Shown: piece by piece, positions 37,218 through 49,165 of the stretch
How the letters are laid out: each line of letters starts with the position of its first letter
Position numbering within the stretch: position 1 is the stretch's first letter
Assembly (NCBI GenBank): GCA_963971425.1
Contig: OZ020516.1
Location: 12,884,593-12,948,592 of the forward strand
Origin: Bryoerythrophyllum caledonicum
Taxonomy: Eukaryota; Streptophyta; Bryopsida; Pottiales; Pottiaceae
DNA length: 64,000 bases
Direction: 5' to 3'
The notes under the pieces: model-generated
Database searches by the model: none
What the model was told of the DNA's origin: nothing
What the model saw: the letters and a program-made list of their open reading frames with translations, nothing else
Position numbers and translations under genes: made by a program

Positions 37218-37647
37218 TAGAGGCTCTAATTTTCCTGTCTGAAAGTGTTGGTTCTTCATCACGGCTTTGTCAACAAACACGATCTGGATGGAGTTTCTTG
37301 CTTTTAGAATTGCATGTGTCCATGATCTGATGGAGTTTCTGATTATCTCCTTGCTTTGTTTTGTGGATTGTATCTGAAACTTATCTTTCTTTATCACAAT
37401 CATGTCCATGGCCACGATCTTGATGGAGTGTCTTGATACTTGAATTGTATCTGAAATTGGTGGTTTCTGAAATTGAGTCCGTGCTCACGATCTGGTAGAG
37501 AGTCGAATGATCCGCTCGCTTTGTGAACATTTGTATGTGAAATTGATCTTTGCTCATCACGATTTCCTCCATGATGTAATGTCAGTTTCTTGCTTCTGTA
37601 CCTGGGACTGTCATCTTTCTGTCCGGAGGACACGGGTACCCCACTAG

Positions 37648-38775
37648 TCTTAAATAAAAACTAATTAAGTTTTGTGCACCAATTGCTATGGTGCACTATT
37701 TGCACTAAAATGGAGAAATTTTGTCACTTACGTACACATGAAGTGGTCAATATTGTATGCAAGAGACATGTAAATTCACAACAAAAAAAAATTGAAATCT
37801 TGCAATTTTTTTTTAAAATTCTTATAGTTTTAAGCAAAAACATGACATTTTGGGCCGCTGACCAATGCACTTGGTTAAGTGCATGATTCCATAATTGCGT
37901 ACTTTCTGAGAGTTGTTTTGAACTATAATTAGCCTCTGAACTATGACTCTATGCAATTCTGCACAATCTGCACCTCCTTGAGGCCCCATCTGCTTTGAAG
38001 ATTTATACCAAACTACATCTCAAAGCCTTTGTTAGCCCTTGAAGGCCCGATGCCCCCTCTGGAAACATTTTGAGTTTGGATAGAGTCCCACGATCTCAAA
38101 TTTAGGCATTATTTTCTAAGATTTAATTTAATCTAGTGGGCAACTATTTATTAGCTTTTCGCAAACATAATTCTTGTAGAAATCCCACTTTTGTTCCAAA
38201 AATTACAATTTTTTATTACATATACAAATAGTGCACAGGTTAAGTGTGGCATGTATCAAATAGTGCTAGAAAGCTTCAATTAATTCTATATCAAAAATTT
38301 GATTACTCTCTTAAAATTTGTGCAATTAATAAATAATAAAAAAATCCTCTTGGAATGGAAATGAAAATCTTTGCATTTGCTATATGGACTTTTGAATTTC
38401 AAAAACAAGAGAAGGATATGATATATGCAAAAAGCTCAAAGTGTATTGATAATTCTCATTATCTAGTTGCATGCAAAGATTTTGAAGCGCACCTTCTACC
38501 CTCTAAAACTTGGTGCACATGTGCTTAATCTAATTGTTAAAAGTTCAACTTAGAAAATCACCTTCCATAGTGCAAAAAGTTGCCATAGAGGGCGGTAGAA
38601 GTTTATTGAAGGTGATAATACTTGAAGTATAACCTCAAGAAGAGTGTATGTCTCATTTCAAAAATGCTGATATCTTTGTTAAAGAAATCAAATGTTCTAC
38701 CACATACACTTGTACGATCCTAGTACAAGATCCAACGGTTAGATATGTGCAAATTGTGTGTATTTGCTAAATTTA
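37648..38775 (+). repeat. Dispersed repeat, copy 1 (right flank of Helitron A), with internal TTAACC-family element
   Basis: Together with 35760-35801 this reproduces 62945-64000 for over 1 kb (for example AAAATGGAGAAATTTTGTCA, GCAAGAGACATGTAAATTCA). From about 38030 both copies contain a TTAACC-family unit (TTTTGAGTTTGGATAGAGTC, AAATTTAGGCATTATTTTCT) that also occurs inverted at 11301-12119. Because both copies hold it at the same place, the whole block was duplicated after that insertion. Confidence 0.8.
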
Positions 38776-40443
38776 GTAATGTAGAATGTATAGACAATAT
38801 TTGGGTTTATATACGGGCTAAAAACAAGTAAATTGGGAAGTTTGTTCAATAGTTCCGTAGTTTAGTTAGTAAAATAGGAAGTTTCATGGGAAAGTTGGTT
38901 AAGCGGTTAGATGGTACGTGATTGTTGAAATCTGATTGTTAGAATCTCGATTTTCAGTTGTAAATAGGTTGAAGAAGATGAAATCAAGGCCAAATTGTGA
39001 TAGTCGTAAGCCGGGGTATGCTTGGAGCAACCTCTTGTTTTCTTTGTGTTTTGTTATGTCATAGTGCAGAATTATGATTAGGACAGAGTATTAATAAAAT
39101 TGTGATTGAAGAATTGTGAATGTGTGAGTTTGAATGAGTTTTATGAGTATGATATGTGCATTGTGGAGTTAAAGAAATTAGATTATTGAATTATGATAAG
39201 TGAAGAAATTGAAGTCGGTGAGACAAAATTGGTTATTGAATATGATTAAGAGAGCTAATTGCTAATATTGGAATATAAATAAATACATGTTGTGAGTACA
39301 GTGAATAGAAGATAGAAATTGAAGTGATCATGAGATGATTGTGCATGTGTAATTGGAAGTTCTTTATGTATGGAGATATGAGAGAGATAACTTGGATATT
39401 TTGTAATAGTTGAGTGAATTTAGAAAGCGAGTGTACAATCAATTGTGACATTAAGAGGACCGATTCATATATACAAGTCTTTCCCCGCAAACAAACCTAC
39501 CTATACTGATTTGGTGGTTTGGGTTCATTTCCAATCCCAACCAAAACAATAACTACAAGTAATCTATAATTTCTTTTCAAAAATGTAGTATTGGGGCTTG
39601 AACCCAAGACCTTAGGGCTCCAAGGCCAAACCTTCAAGCACATGCCACCAGGTGTAGAGGCTTTTCCAAGCCCCATACCCCTTTAATATCTCTTCATGCC
39701 ACAAAATTTGTAAATAAACAATTTTTTCAATTTCGGCATTTCCACTTCATATTTTTCAATCTAATCAATAAATGCCAGACTAGAGGTTCACCTATGCTAT
39801 GACTAGTCAAAAAAGTTTTAAGCATATTAATCAATTAGGCGAGCTATATAAATTGAAATTGATATATTGTAGCCTTCTCCAAATTCAAGTACGCACATAT
39901 TTGATGTTATTATCAATATCTAAAGTGACCCGACATGGAATTCATATGCTCTCCTTTTCTTGTATTATGCTTGAGTTTTTGATTGCTATAGTGTAGCCGT
40001 CTCCAAATTCAAGTACACAAATGGTTACTTCATACTACTCACGGTTATATAATCATATATAAACATAGTAAATTAGATAGTCATTTGTGTGCACCTTTCA
40101 AAACTCATAGTATTGTATGAATACATTATTAATAAGCATGGTTTGCAAAGTAACATAATAACCCCAACACATTGTGCATAAACATTTCGAGTTCTAATGT
40201 AGGTGATTTATGATGCATGTACATCGAAGTTCTAATGTAGATAATTGTCGTACATTTAAGTCTACCATTTACTTTTATACATCTCAAAATTTGACATTCC
40301 AAATTTCTAATGTCACAAAATAGGTGAGAGAACAATGAATACACATTAAGTGCTTCAAGATCACTTGAACAATATAACCCTACAAGATTCACAATTCCAC
40401 ACACAAATGATTTTATTGAACAATAAGGTGAAATATACATTTT
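38776..40443. other. Gene-free AT-rich region with decayed repeats
   Basis: Mostly A/G-biased, low-complexity sequence. A short direct repeat (TCTCCAAATTCAAGTAC at 39877 and 39992) and a possible tRNA-derived SINE remnant on the minus strand near 39590-39660 (B-box-like GGGTTCAAGCCC) are the only structures seen. A solo LTR around 38770-39110 is conceivable but its ends could not be shown. Confidence 0.4.
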
Positions 40444-40842
40444 TTATCCAATGAAAGGAATTAGCTGAGAAATATTTAGACCCTCAGCACGAACATTGAA
40501 GTTCTCAGAATTCCAATGTTGTATTGTCACTACTATAGCCCATATATAGCCGATCCCGTTTAGTTCAGGCACTATATAGCCAAAAATCACAAGAATAAAT
40601 TCTATTTCCATATGTTCTACTACCGCTTGAATTGCAATAGAAACACAACCTACTAAAGACAATACAAGTGGAATTATAATCGTCTTATCCACATCTCCCA
40701 TCATCCTAACAATGTAATAAACCAATATAACACCTACAAACACAATCACTAAAATTTTAAGTCCAGAAGCCCAGTAACTTAGACGACTATACTCCTCCTC
40801 GACAGCATCTACACTGTCCTTTGAGAGAAATGTATATGCCAC
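40444..40842 (-). CDS. Hypothetical small membrane protein
   Basis: An intronless 132-codon ORF starting MAYTFLSKDSVDAVEEEYSR. After a charged N-terminus of about 28 residues come three to four strongly hydrophobic segments (ILVIVFVGVILVYYIV, IIIPLVLSLVGCVSIAI, IEFILVIFGYIV, IGYIWAIVV), as in a small multi-pass membrane protein. I know no family for it. It ends about 1.6 kb from the DUF7869-like element and its start lies just beside a perfect hairpin (40848-40897). It could be a TE accessory gene, a host orphan or a chance ORF; the regular hydrophobic periodicity argues mildly for real coding. Confidence 0.4.
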   Translation of the reverse strand: MAYTFLSKDSVDAVEEEYSRLSYWASGLKILVIVFVGVILVYYIVRMMGDVDKTIIIPLVLSLVGCVSIAIQAVVEHMEIEFILVIFGYIVPELNGIGYIWAIVVTIQHWNSENFNVRAEGLNISQLIPFIG

Positions 40843-40847
40843 ATTTA

Positions 40848-40897
40848 ACTAAATCTAGACTTTGAATAGTCTAGAATGGTCAAAGTCTAGATTTAGT
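40848..40897. repeat. Perfect 17-bp inverted repeat at the start of the membrane ORF
   Basis: CTAAATCTAGACTTTGA and its exact reverse complement TCAAAGTCTAGATTTAG are separated by 14 nt. It lies only a few bases upstream of the 40842 start codon, in the probable leader or promoter. It could be a transcript hairpin, a protein-binding site, or the joined ends of an excised element. Confidence 0.75.
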
Positions 40898-41280
40898 CAT
40901 CAAGAGAATGTGCAAAAAATATGGCACAAAGGTGCATCGGGAGATCTACCGAAGAAATCGAAGATGGTGAAATTCTTCTGAAAGGAAGGAGCTCTATGGA
41001 AGAAGCGTTGGAAACATTAATGGGTGTGAAATGGTACCATGTGCCCTTGCATTCACATATAGGAGGATCTTCCGATGTGACCAACTGTACCTAGAGAACT
41101 TGGAAGTGAATCCCTCAAAAGTATGAGGAAAGAATAATTGATGATAAATAAGGGTGAATGGATCCTTTACAAAACAACTGATGATGTTCCAAAGTAGATC
41201 AAGGGGGACATGCTAGTAGTACCTGCGAGAACAATCCGGTAGGAAACAAATGTGGCATACAGTCGGATCCAGTAGACACA

Positions 41281-42000
41281 ACAAGTAATTTAAAAAAAGG
41301 CCGAGACAGTAAAGATAAATCATGACAGCAACAGGCAAATCAATAATAGAATAAATTGAGATGTAGAAATCTAACACATGCAGATATAGGAGGGATAGAT
41401 AGATCTTCCTATCTCTTGGACTGATTCACTGAAGACAATTCATGACAACAACAGGCAAATTCATAACCGAATGTATTAAGATACGCAAAGCAGACACATG
41501 CTGGTATAGGAGGGATAGATAGATCTTCCTATCTCTTGGACTGATTCACTGAAGACAATTCATGACAACAACAGGCAAATTCATAACCGAATGTATTAAG
41601 ATACGCAAAGCAGACACATGTTGGTACAGGAGGGATAGATAGATCTTCCTATCTCTTGGACTGATTCACTAAAGACAATTCATGACAACAACAGGCAAAT
41701 TCATAACCGAATGTATTAAGATACGCAAATCAGACACAGGCTGGTATAGGCCCAATCGATAGATCTTCCTATCTCTTGGACTGATTCACTGGAGACAATT
41801 CATGACAACAACAGGCAAATTCATAACCAAATGTATTAAGATACGCAAATCATACACATGCTGGTATAGGTGCAATCGATAGATCTTCCTATCTCCTACA
41901 CTCAAAAGCACCCAACAAATGTAACATACAATCGGTCCCAGTAGGCACTGAAGGCTTTTCCAAAGAGGATTGATTCACTAAAGAATTTTTATCACAACAA
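41281..42000. repeat. Tandem array of 120-bp units
   Basis: About six head-to-tail copies with an exact 120-bp period; the middle four are nearly identical and the outer ones diverged. Each contains AGATAGATCTTCCTATCTC, CTGATTCACTGAAGACAATT and CATGACAACAACAGGCAAAT. The AGATCTTCCTATC core recurs in the intron of the neighbouring DUF7869-like gene and on its other flank. There are no unique spacers, so it is not CRISPR-like. Confidence 0.95.
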
Positions 42001-42405
42001 CAGGCCATTCAATATCATATGTATTAGGATGTGAAATCTTACACATTCAGATAGAGTAGGGATCGATAGATCTTCCAATCTTCTAGACTTAGGGTCGATA
42101 TAGGATATTGCCTAAGGATCGATAGGTCGTCTAGTCTTTGAACTCAAGGATCCGCCACGTTTGCACCTTCAAGGTTTGTCATTGCTGCTATTCAGTCCCT
42201 CTGTGGAATTGTTCGAGTCTGAGGGTTCAATGTACTTGACCAAGAAGAAAATACGACGGAATCAACATGAACGTGCACCGGACGTCGTTTCTCCGGAACC
42301 CACGTCGCCGACCAACAATCCTTGTACTTCTTCTTGTGGTTCTTGAACACACATTTCTTGGCTCCCAGAATTGGATAATAAACATTCCATATTGCTCATC
42401 AGCAA

Positions 42406-45400
42406 CTACTCTATTGACTGTTGATTGCCTCTCCCTAACCAGACAGGATAAATCTCAGGGTCAGATGGACGGAGAAGGACCCAAGATCCGGAAACGACGT
42501 CTCGCCATGGATTCAAAGCGACCTTCGATCTGCTCGAACGTGGGCCACAGAAAGGTTCAAGCTCCTCATCTTCAGGTGTGACATCTCCTCTAGTAATAAG
42601 GCTCAAAGGAGCAGAAATTATCGCACTCCTATCTTGAATCGGCCAAAATCCTTCTACCAAAGCCAGGGGTGTGGAAGGAAGAGGTTTCTCAAGTTCCTCA
42701 AGAATTGCATTCCAGTATGTAATATACGGTGGAAAATCACGTCGAAAGCCCTCACATTTTTCCATCCCCTTCTCCCAGAATTTTATATAACCTTGAATTC
42801 CAGATTTAATGAAGGACCTCTTATCAATTGTTTTGGAAACCCTCTCTCTTGCCTTCTCAATTTCCTTTTCTTGATTGCTAGTTGGAGAAGGAACCTCGTC
42901 TCCCCACACTTGCCTGAAAGGCACTGACTTTGGGAGGCCGGAAGGTATCTTGAGACTTCCGTCGGCATCCGACTTCCAAAGCCGTATACCAGAGTTCTTT
43001 CCGGGTAGCCAGTGAGTGTCAACTGCGTTCTCTTTGTAGCGCATGACGGGCCAACCATCGTCATCTACATAGAATTTGAAGAGGTGCGTATCTCCTAAAC
43101 CAGTAAGTGTATTTTGGCCGTCACATAGAAAGCCTTCGACGAATGATTTGAAATCCGCAACCTCTTGAACAAACTCGGGCATAAAGCCCAACTCCTGCGA
43201 TTCCATAAAAGACCTCATCAAATCCGCTACCACATACGTATTCCGATTCTTAAGGGCCTTGGATAAGTGGCTGAAGTAAGCATCGATATCCTTATGCGTG
43301 TGGCCGACTAATAAGAATCCAACTTGGATTTCCTTGAACACCCTACGATAAGTCAACATCGATAAGAAAGCCATGAGAAACTAGTTCTTATTGTCCTTTG
43401 CGGAGTTGTCCAGTTGCAAATATAGATTTTTGGGAAGTGGGACGACTGCAGTTGAGTGGTTTGGTACCACCGTAGGTAAAAGGTTCATACATCTAGACTT
43501 TCCTTTCAACAAAGCCTCAAAAAACGAGTTTGCCGGCTCGTGAGGAAAAAGTTCACCCGGAACGCGAATGGGAGGTTCTTCAAGACGACGAAGCAATCTC
43601 GCTAGGGATGAGATTGTGTAATTTGAGTCCCCTGGCCACAAGTCGGTAGAATAGTGGGCGTACGCACCGTCTCTATGTCCATGCGTCACCATACCGGTGA
43701 CGTTCATTGGGAGCTGACTAAGAGGTGAAGTGAGTTTGGTGGAAACACGCATGCGCGGGATCGCAGTCCTGGCTGTATCCATTTTATCGTGGATAATGCA
43801 AAGAATCTCCCCCTTATTGCGCTTTGACTCCTCTCTCCAACTATGGTATAGACGCCTACATGAAGCTTGAAGATTCAAGTGCTGACTCCGTTGTTTCACG
43901 AAGGATACATACTCGGCAGAGCCCTTCACCGATTTGTTGATGAACTGTTGAAAAGTGCCGCAGACGGTGCACTTGGCAAAGGAACTCCCAACAGACTTAA
44001 CCGCAATGTTGTTGAAGAACTCCTTCTTGATTCTACTCACAGCACACTAAGAAACAATGGGCAACCCATTATGTAGATTTGTCTACAGACAGAGCCAAAC
44101 AACAGAAATTAGGAAACGTGTCATTGTGGGCAGTGAAGGGATCGAAAGATCTTCCTATCTACCAAGAGATGGAATTGATGCCATTTACTGGTGAGAAAAT
44201 CCAAGCAATAACTCATGAATAGGATAAGAATATCTACCTATCCTCTAAAGCATCCACATGAATGAGTCAAAGACTAAATTGAGGTGAACTGTGTTGAGTA
44301 ATACCTCTGTGGTGTCAGCCTGGATCCTCTTCCAACTATGCCCAGAGGGCAGAAACTTCAATGTGTTCATCCGCCCTGGTACAGTCGTGCGCATCTGATG
44401 AGGCATGTGATTAGCGTTTTCACTTATGATAGCAGAAATCGTACCCATGGCTTGCACGGTTCCGAGGCGCGGACGTTTGACGCCTTTGTTCTCGTGCATT
44501 GACGAAATGATGCCCTCTTTGTACTAGTTGATATAGATGTGGAACGTTGACTTTGGAATACCATGGATCTGGTACCATGCTGTTGAGCAGACATCTTGTC
44601 GAAGCAGAGTCACATACTTTCTTTTCCTATTATTTCCCAAGTAACGCAATTGCCCACCCACAGCTCTACCATACTCCCGTCGGTCATCGAAATCTTTCAG
44701 CGAGAACTTTTGCCGAATGAGGAGCGTATCTTGGGGCCGGAATAATCTGACGCATTCGTTAGGACAACATGACAACGAACTGACTGCCTGAATTGCTACG
44801 GAGAGAGTCTTCTTTGCATAAGAGGTGAATTTCTCCTTGATTCGCGGTTTGCGACGAACAAAGCGGTATGCTGCTTTCGGACGACCACCAAGGTGGGCGT
44901 TGGGGTCCACAGGAGGAGGAAGTCGGATGAAGTGGTCCACTGTCTCGCTCAGACCACGCCTCCCATCGAATCTACAATCAAGAATGGGCCACCTCTGATG
45001 GCTCATGATGTCGTTACGGTCTCCGATGAATACGTCAAAGACAGTGACGCCAATGTTCCCCTCCCCCAATGTACTGTCCTGGAAAGGCTCAACAGATAGG
45101 GCGCAATTGATGCGACCAGATGCAATCAGAAGTCCATTGCAATTATAGCGTATCACCACCATCCCCACTCATTCCTCTTGCGGAAAGAACGGACGAGAGT
45201 CCGCAGATTCGGAACTGCCATCAAATTCTGGGTCGACCAATACTAGCTCATCTGGAAGGACAACGCATGCTGACACCCAAAGAATAGTTCTACCGATTGA
45301 ATCAGCCAACAAAGTAACACCCTCTTGAAGTGGGTGAATCAAAAGACATCCAGCTGCAGGACAAATTTCCACAGGTCGGAGAAGAGTCATCTAAGGCATG

Positions 45401-45645
45401 TGAACGTTGATGTCAACGCCAAGCCAACGCCCTAAGGGGGCTGCTTCAATAACAATGGCGCGTCCCACAACCCCATGGCCGGCATAGCAAAGCAGAACAG
45501 CCATTGCGTGCGCTAGTTCACCTCGGCGGTCTCGCATGCCATTGTCACGGGCACAAGAAGAAAACATCCTAACTGGTCCAATTATGGCCCTGCGCAAGCA
45601 TTCAAAACAGTCCATCAACAACCGGACAAGAACACCATCAAGCAC
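42406..45645 (-). pseudogene. DUF7869-like transposable-element gene, interrupted by stops
   Basis: One continuous reading frame from 45645 to 44305 and, after a GT-AG intron (44304-44047), from 44046 to 42406. It has in-frame stops at 45391 (TAG), 45169 (TGA), 44524 (TAG) and 43381 (TAG). Recognisable blocks: CCPNECVRLFRPQDTLLIR with HGIPKSTF (N-terminal half), CTVCGTFQQF, IHDKMDTARTAIPR, LYLQLDNSAKDNKN and VGFLLVGHTHKDIDAYFSHL. The last three resemble the DUF7869 region of plant, algal and fungal repeat-encoded proteins, with Asp residues placed as in an RNase-H-like DDE/D core (inference). The 5' start is not defined and more exons may lie upstream. Frame conservation across four stops implies recent death or tolerated stops. 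Family name given from memory. Confidence 0.7.
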
Positions 45646-46500
45646 AAAAGAGAGATTGACAGATCAACATATCCGGCAAAATTCACACTCACCCTGAGAG
45701 ACAAGTCGACCACGAGAAAGATTGAAATACCTTCCTATCCAGTGGGTCCCTCCAAGGGACTCAAAGATCATCCAGCCTACAAGGTTACTCAGTAGCCATA
45801 GTAAATCATAAGACAGATCGAAAGATCTTCCTATCTACAAGGTCACCCTAAAGACTTACCGGAACATTAAGCGAATCGATAATCTTCCAATCCCCAAAGT
45901 CCCTCACAAATTGAAGTTAACCATGACAGTGATCAAAAGATCTACGGATCTTTAGGTCTCAAACACAACAAAATTATCTACGAGGGAGTTTGAAAGATAC
46001 TCCAATTCACGAGGTCTCGAAAAAACCTTAGACGAACCAAGTGAGATCTTCCTATCTGCAAGGTCCCCCTCTCCTAGAAGTTGTTGATGAGGAGATCGAA
46101 AGATCTTTCGATCAAGAGGGTGGATGAAATGGATCGAAAGATCTTCCCATCCACACCGTCTCACTCTTATCAAATATTTAGGAGCGATGGGCTATTAAAG
46201 AATTGTAGAGGATCAAAAGATCTTCTTATCTGCAAGGTCCTCCTCTCCTAGAAGTTGTTGATGAGGAGATCAAAAGATCTTTCAATCAAGAAGGTCGATG
46301 AAATGGATCGAAAGATCTTCCCATCCACACCGTCTCACGCTTATCAAATATTTAGGAGCGTTGAACTATTAAAGAATTTTAGAGGATCGAAAGATCTTCC
46401 TATCTATGAGGTCCCCCTCTCCTAGAAGTTGTTGATGAGGAGATCGATAGATCTTTCGATCAACGAAAGCAACGAGAGGGTCTGGTGGTTATTAATATAC
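45646..46500. repeat. AGATCTTCC-rich repeat flank with 174-184-bp tandem units
   Basis: CTCCTAGAAGTTGTTGATGA recurs ending near 46090, 46264 and 46448, each followed by a GATC-rich palindrome; at 46094-46113 GATCGAAAGATCTTTCGATC is a perfect 20-bp palindrome. AGATCTTCC(T/C)ATC motifs repeat throughout, linking this flank to the intron (44145-44160) and to the 120-bp array on the other side. Confidence 0.8.
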
Positions 46501-47540
46501 CTCAAGTTAGTGTGTTCTATCGGAATGGAAACAACATTGACATTGGAACGAAACCAATAGTATTGTGCGATGTATGAATCCATACCACAAGATTAATTCC
46601 ATATACAAATAAGTCGACAGTGGAACGGAATCATGTGCTAAGTCAATGAAGTCAATGTTGTAGGACAACATTGTCACTGGAGCAAAATCGATAGAATTGT
46701 GCGAAGTATGAATCCATACCACAAGCTTTATTACATTCACATACAAATTGAGAGAGCCTCGGAATTCGAGGCATTCAACAATTCAATTCTACTCGTATAT
46801 AGAAAGCACTAGTATGGAAGTGATCGACGTTGAAGTTCAGGAGACAATATCAACCTTATCACATCGGATGTACGGCGTCGTAGCAATTTCCTAATGTTTG
46901 AGATAACAAACGCACTCGCAGAAGAAATGCTGAAAGAGGGAGGCGACGGTACCGTTGTTGAGGCGAAACTATGCAGAGATGGATCACGATCGAGCTCTAG
47001 ATGATAGCATCAATGAACACAATCCAACTCCACGCACGAACACCCACGACCAAGCTTGCGCTGAAGGCGCCAGCATCTACTAACGCTTAAGCGCTCATAC
47101 TCCAACACCACACTCGATACAACGCATGCTCAAGCTCTGTTGCCTTGAATACGAACTCCCTGACCACGTCCCTCACGTTCTCCCTCTAACATTCGCTCTA
47201 ACGTTCTGTCAATCTAATTGCGCCTTACTACACACGATGCCTACCACTTGCTGTAGTGCTGAAAAATAAGACTTGAAATTGCTTCAAGTCAGGGATGGAG
47301 TGTCTCCTTTCAAACTTGAGCGGCAAATTGTATGTCCAATTCTTGGCATCATAGAATGATTGACCATTTTGGCGGGGATGGAGAGTAGCGTTTGTTGTAA
47401 TGATTGACAGATGAAATGGAATCTTGAGTGTAACGGTTCTTGACAATTAAGTGGTCAGAATTTAATGATGAAGATCTGTAGTTCTCATGTTCATCCCACG
47501 GTGCACCACAAGTGCTGATTGACATCGGACGGTTTGAATT
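46501..47540. other. Gene-free region with a local duplication
   Basis: About 70 bp with GTATGAATCCATACCACAAG is present twice (46540-46615 and 46675-46745). The remainder up to 47540 has moderate complexity and no recognised coding exon. It may be the 5' side of the DUF7869-like element, but no terminus was found. Confidence 0.4.
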
Positions 47541-47559
47541 AGTCTAGTGAAAGATTGAA

Positions 47560-48690
47560 TACAAATAAAATAGAGAATTAGTCTATTAAAGGATTGAATA
47601 TAAAAAATTAGAATCACAAAATAGAAAAGAATATCAAAAAATAGAATAGAGAAATAGAATCAAAGATTGCATAGAAATAATTAGAATCACAAAATAGAAT
47701 AGGGAATCAAAAAATAGAATAAAGAAATAGAATGAAATATTGAATAGAAATAATTAGAATCACAAAATAGAATATAGAAATAGAATGAAAGATGGCATAG
47801 AAATAATTAGAATCACAAAATAGAATAGAGAATAAAAAAATAGAATAAAGAAATTGAATGAAAGATTGAATAGAAATAATTAAAATCACAAAATAGAAAA
47901 GAGAATCAAAAATAGAATAAAGAAATTGAATGAAAGATTGAATAGAAATAATTAAAATCACAAAATAGAAAAGAGAATAAAAAATAGAATAAAGAAATAG
48001 AATGAAAGATTGAATAGAAATAATTAGAATCACAAAATAGAATAGAGAAATAGAATGAAAGATTGAATCGAAAAAACTAGAATCAAAAAATAAAATAAAG
48101 AAATAGAATGAAAGATTGAATAGAAATGATTAGAATCACAAAATAGAAAAGAGAATCAAAATAGAATAAAGAAATAGAATGAAAGATCGAATAGAAATAA
48201 TTAGAATCACAAAATAGAATAGAGAATCAAAAAATCGAATAAAGAAATAGAATGAAAGCTTGAATAAAAATAACTAGAATAAAAAAAAGAATAAAGAAAT
48301 AGAATGAAAGATTGCATAGAAATAATTAGAATCACTAAATAGAAAAGAGAATAAAAAAACAGAATAAAGAAATAGAATGAAAGATTGAATAAAGATAATT
48401 AGAATAAAAAAATCGAATAAAGAAATAGAATGAAAGCTTGAATAAAAATAACTAAAATAAAAAAAGAATAAAGAAATAGAATGAAAGATTGCATAGAAAT
48501 AATTAGAATCACAAAATAGAAAAGAGAATAAAAAAATTAGAATAAAGAAATAGAATGAAAGATTGAATAGAGATAATTAGAATCACAAAATAGAATATAG
48601 AAATAGAATGAAAGATTGAATGAAAAAAACTAGAATCAAAAAATGGAATAAAGAATTAGAATTAAAGATTGAATAGAAATTACTAGAATT
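47560..48690. repeat. A-rich minisatellite array
   Basis: About fifteen imperfect copies of a roughly 70-78-bp unit made of AAAGAAATAGAATGAAAGAT, TGAATAGAAATAATTAGAAT and CACAAAATAGAATAGAGAAT. The purine/A strand bias is extreme. Unit length varies through loss of sub-modules, suggesting slippage. Confidence 0.95.
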
Positions 48691-49165
48691 ATACATACAA
48701 CATACAATTATATATCGATACATTTTATATATTTATATATATATCCAACATACAACTATACATACACAGATCTTACATATATATATATACAACACACAAT
48801 TATATCTCCATACGATTTATATCTTTATATACAACATACAACTATACAAACATACATTTTATACATATATACAACATACAAGAATTATATATCGATACAT
48901 TTTATATATTTATATACACATACAACCTACAACTATACATACACATATGTTATATATATATATATATATATACAACACACAATTATATCTCCATACGATT
49001 TATATCTATATATACAACATACAACTATACATACGTACATTTTATTCACATATATTATATATACATACATTTTAGTCATATATACAAGATTCAATAATTA
49101 TATATCAATACATTTTATATATGTATATATGTCCAACCTACAACTATACATACACAGATGTTATA
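48691..49165. repeat. TA-rich tandem array
   Basis: TATATCGATACATTTTATAT and CAACATACAACTATACATAC alternate with a period near 180-210 bp (about 48708, 48892, 49102). It abuts the A-rich minisatellite on one side and Helitron B on the other. Confidence 0.85.

Larger units (their letters stand above)
35802..37647 (+). mobile_element. Non-autonomous Helitron carrying gene fragments (Helitron A)
   Basis: The 5' end begins TCTATCTATATCTATAAAAG; the 3' end has a short hairpin (TGTCC-GGA-GGACA) followed by CGGGTACCCCACTAG. It is inserted between A (35801) and T (37648) with no target duplication, exactly as Helitrons do. The flanks join to match a related sequence at 62.96-63.00 kb that lacks the insert, which fixes both ends. 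No Rep/helicase ORF, so it needs a partner in trans. The interior has GC-rich exon-like DNA: a PHD-finger fragment, a roughly 70-bp tandem pair at 36783-36924, and an ORF with a membrane-segment-like stretch at 36948-37217. Confidence 0.88.

Noticed and set aside
38770-39120. Solo LTR
   Set aside because: No paired TG...CA ends or target duplication could be shown.
41281-42000. CRISPR-like array
   Set aside because: The units are contiguous 120-bp tandem repeats with no unique spacers, in a plant-type nuclear context.
47707-48033. 108-codon ORF with repeating Ile/Ser/Phe/Tyr pattern
   Set aside because: It is the A-rich minisatellite read on the other strand.
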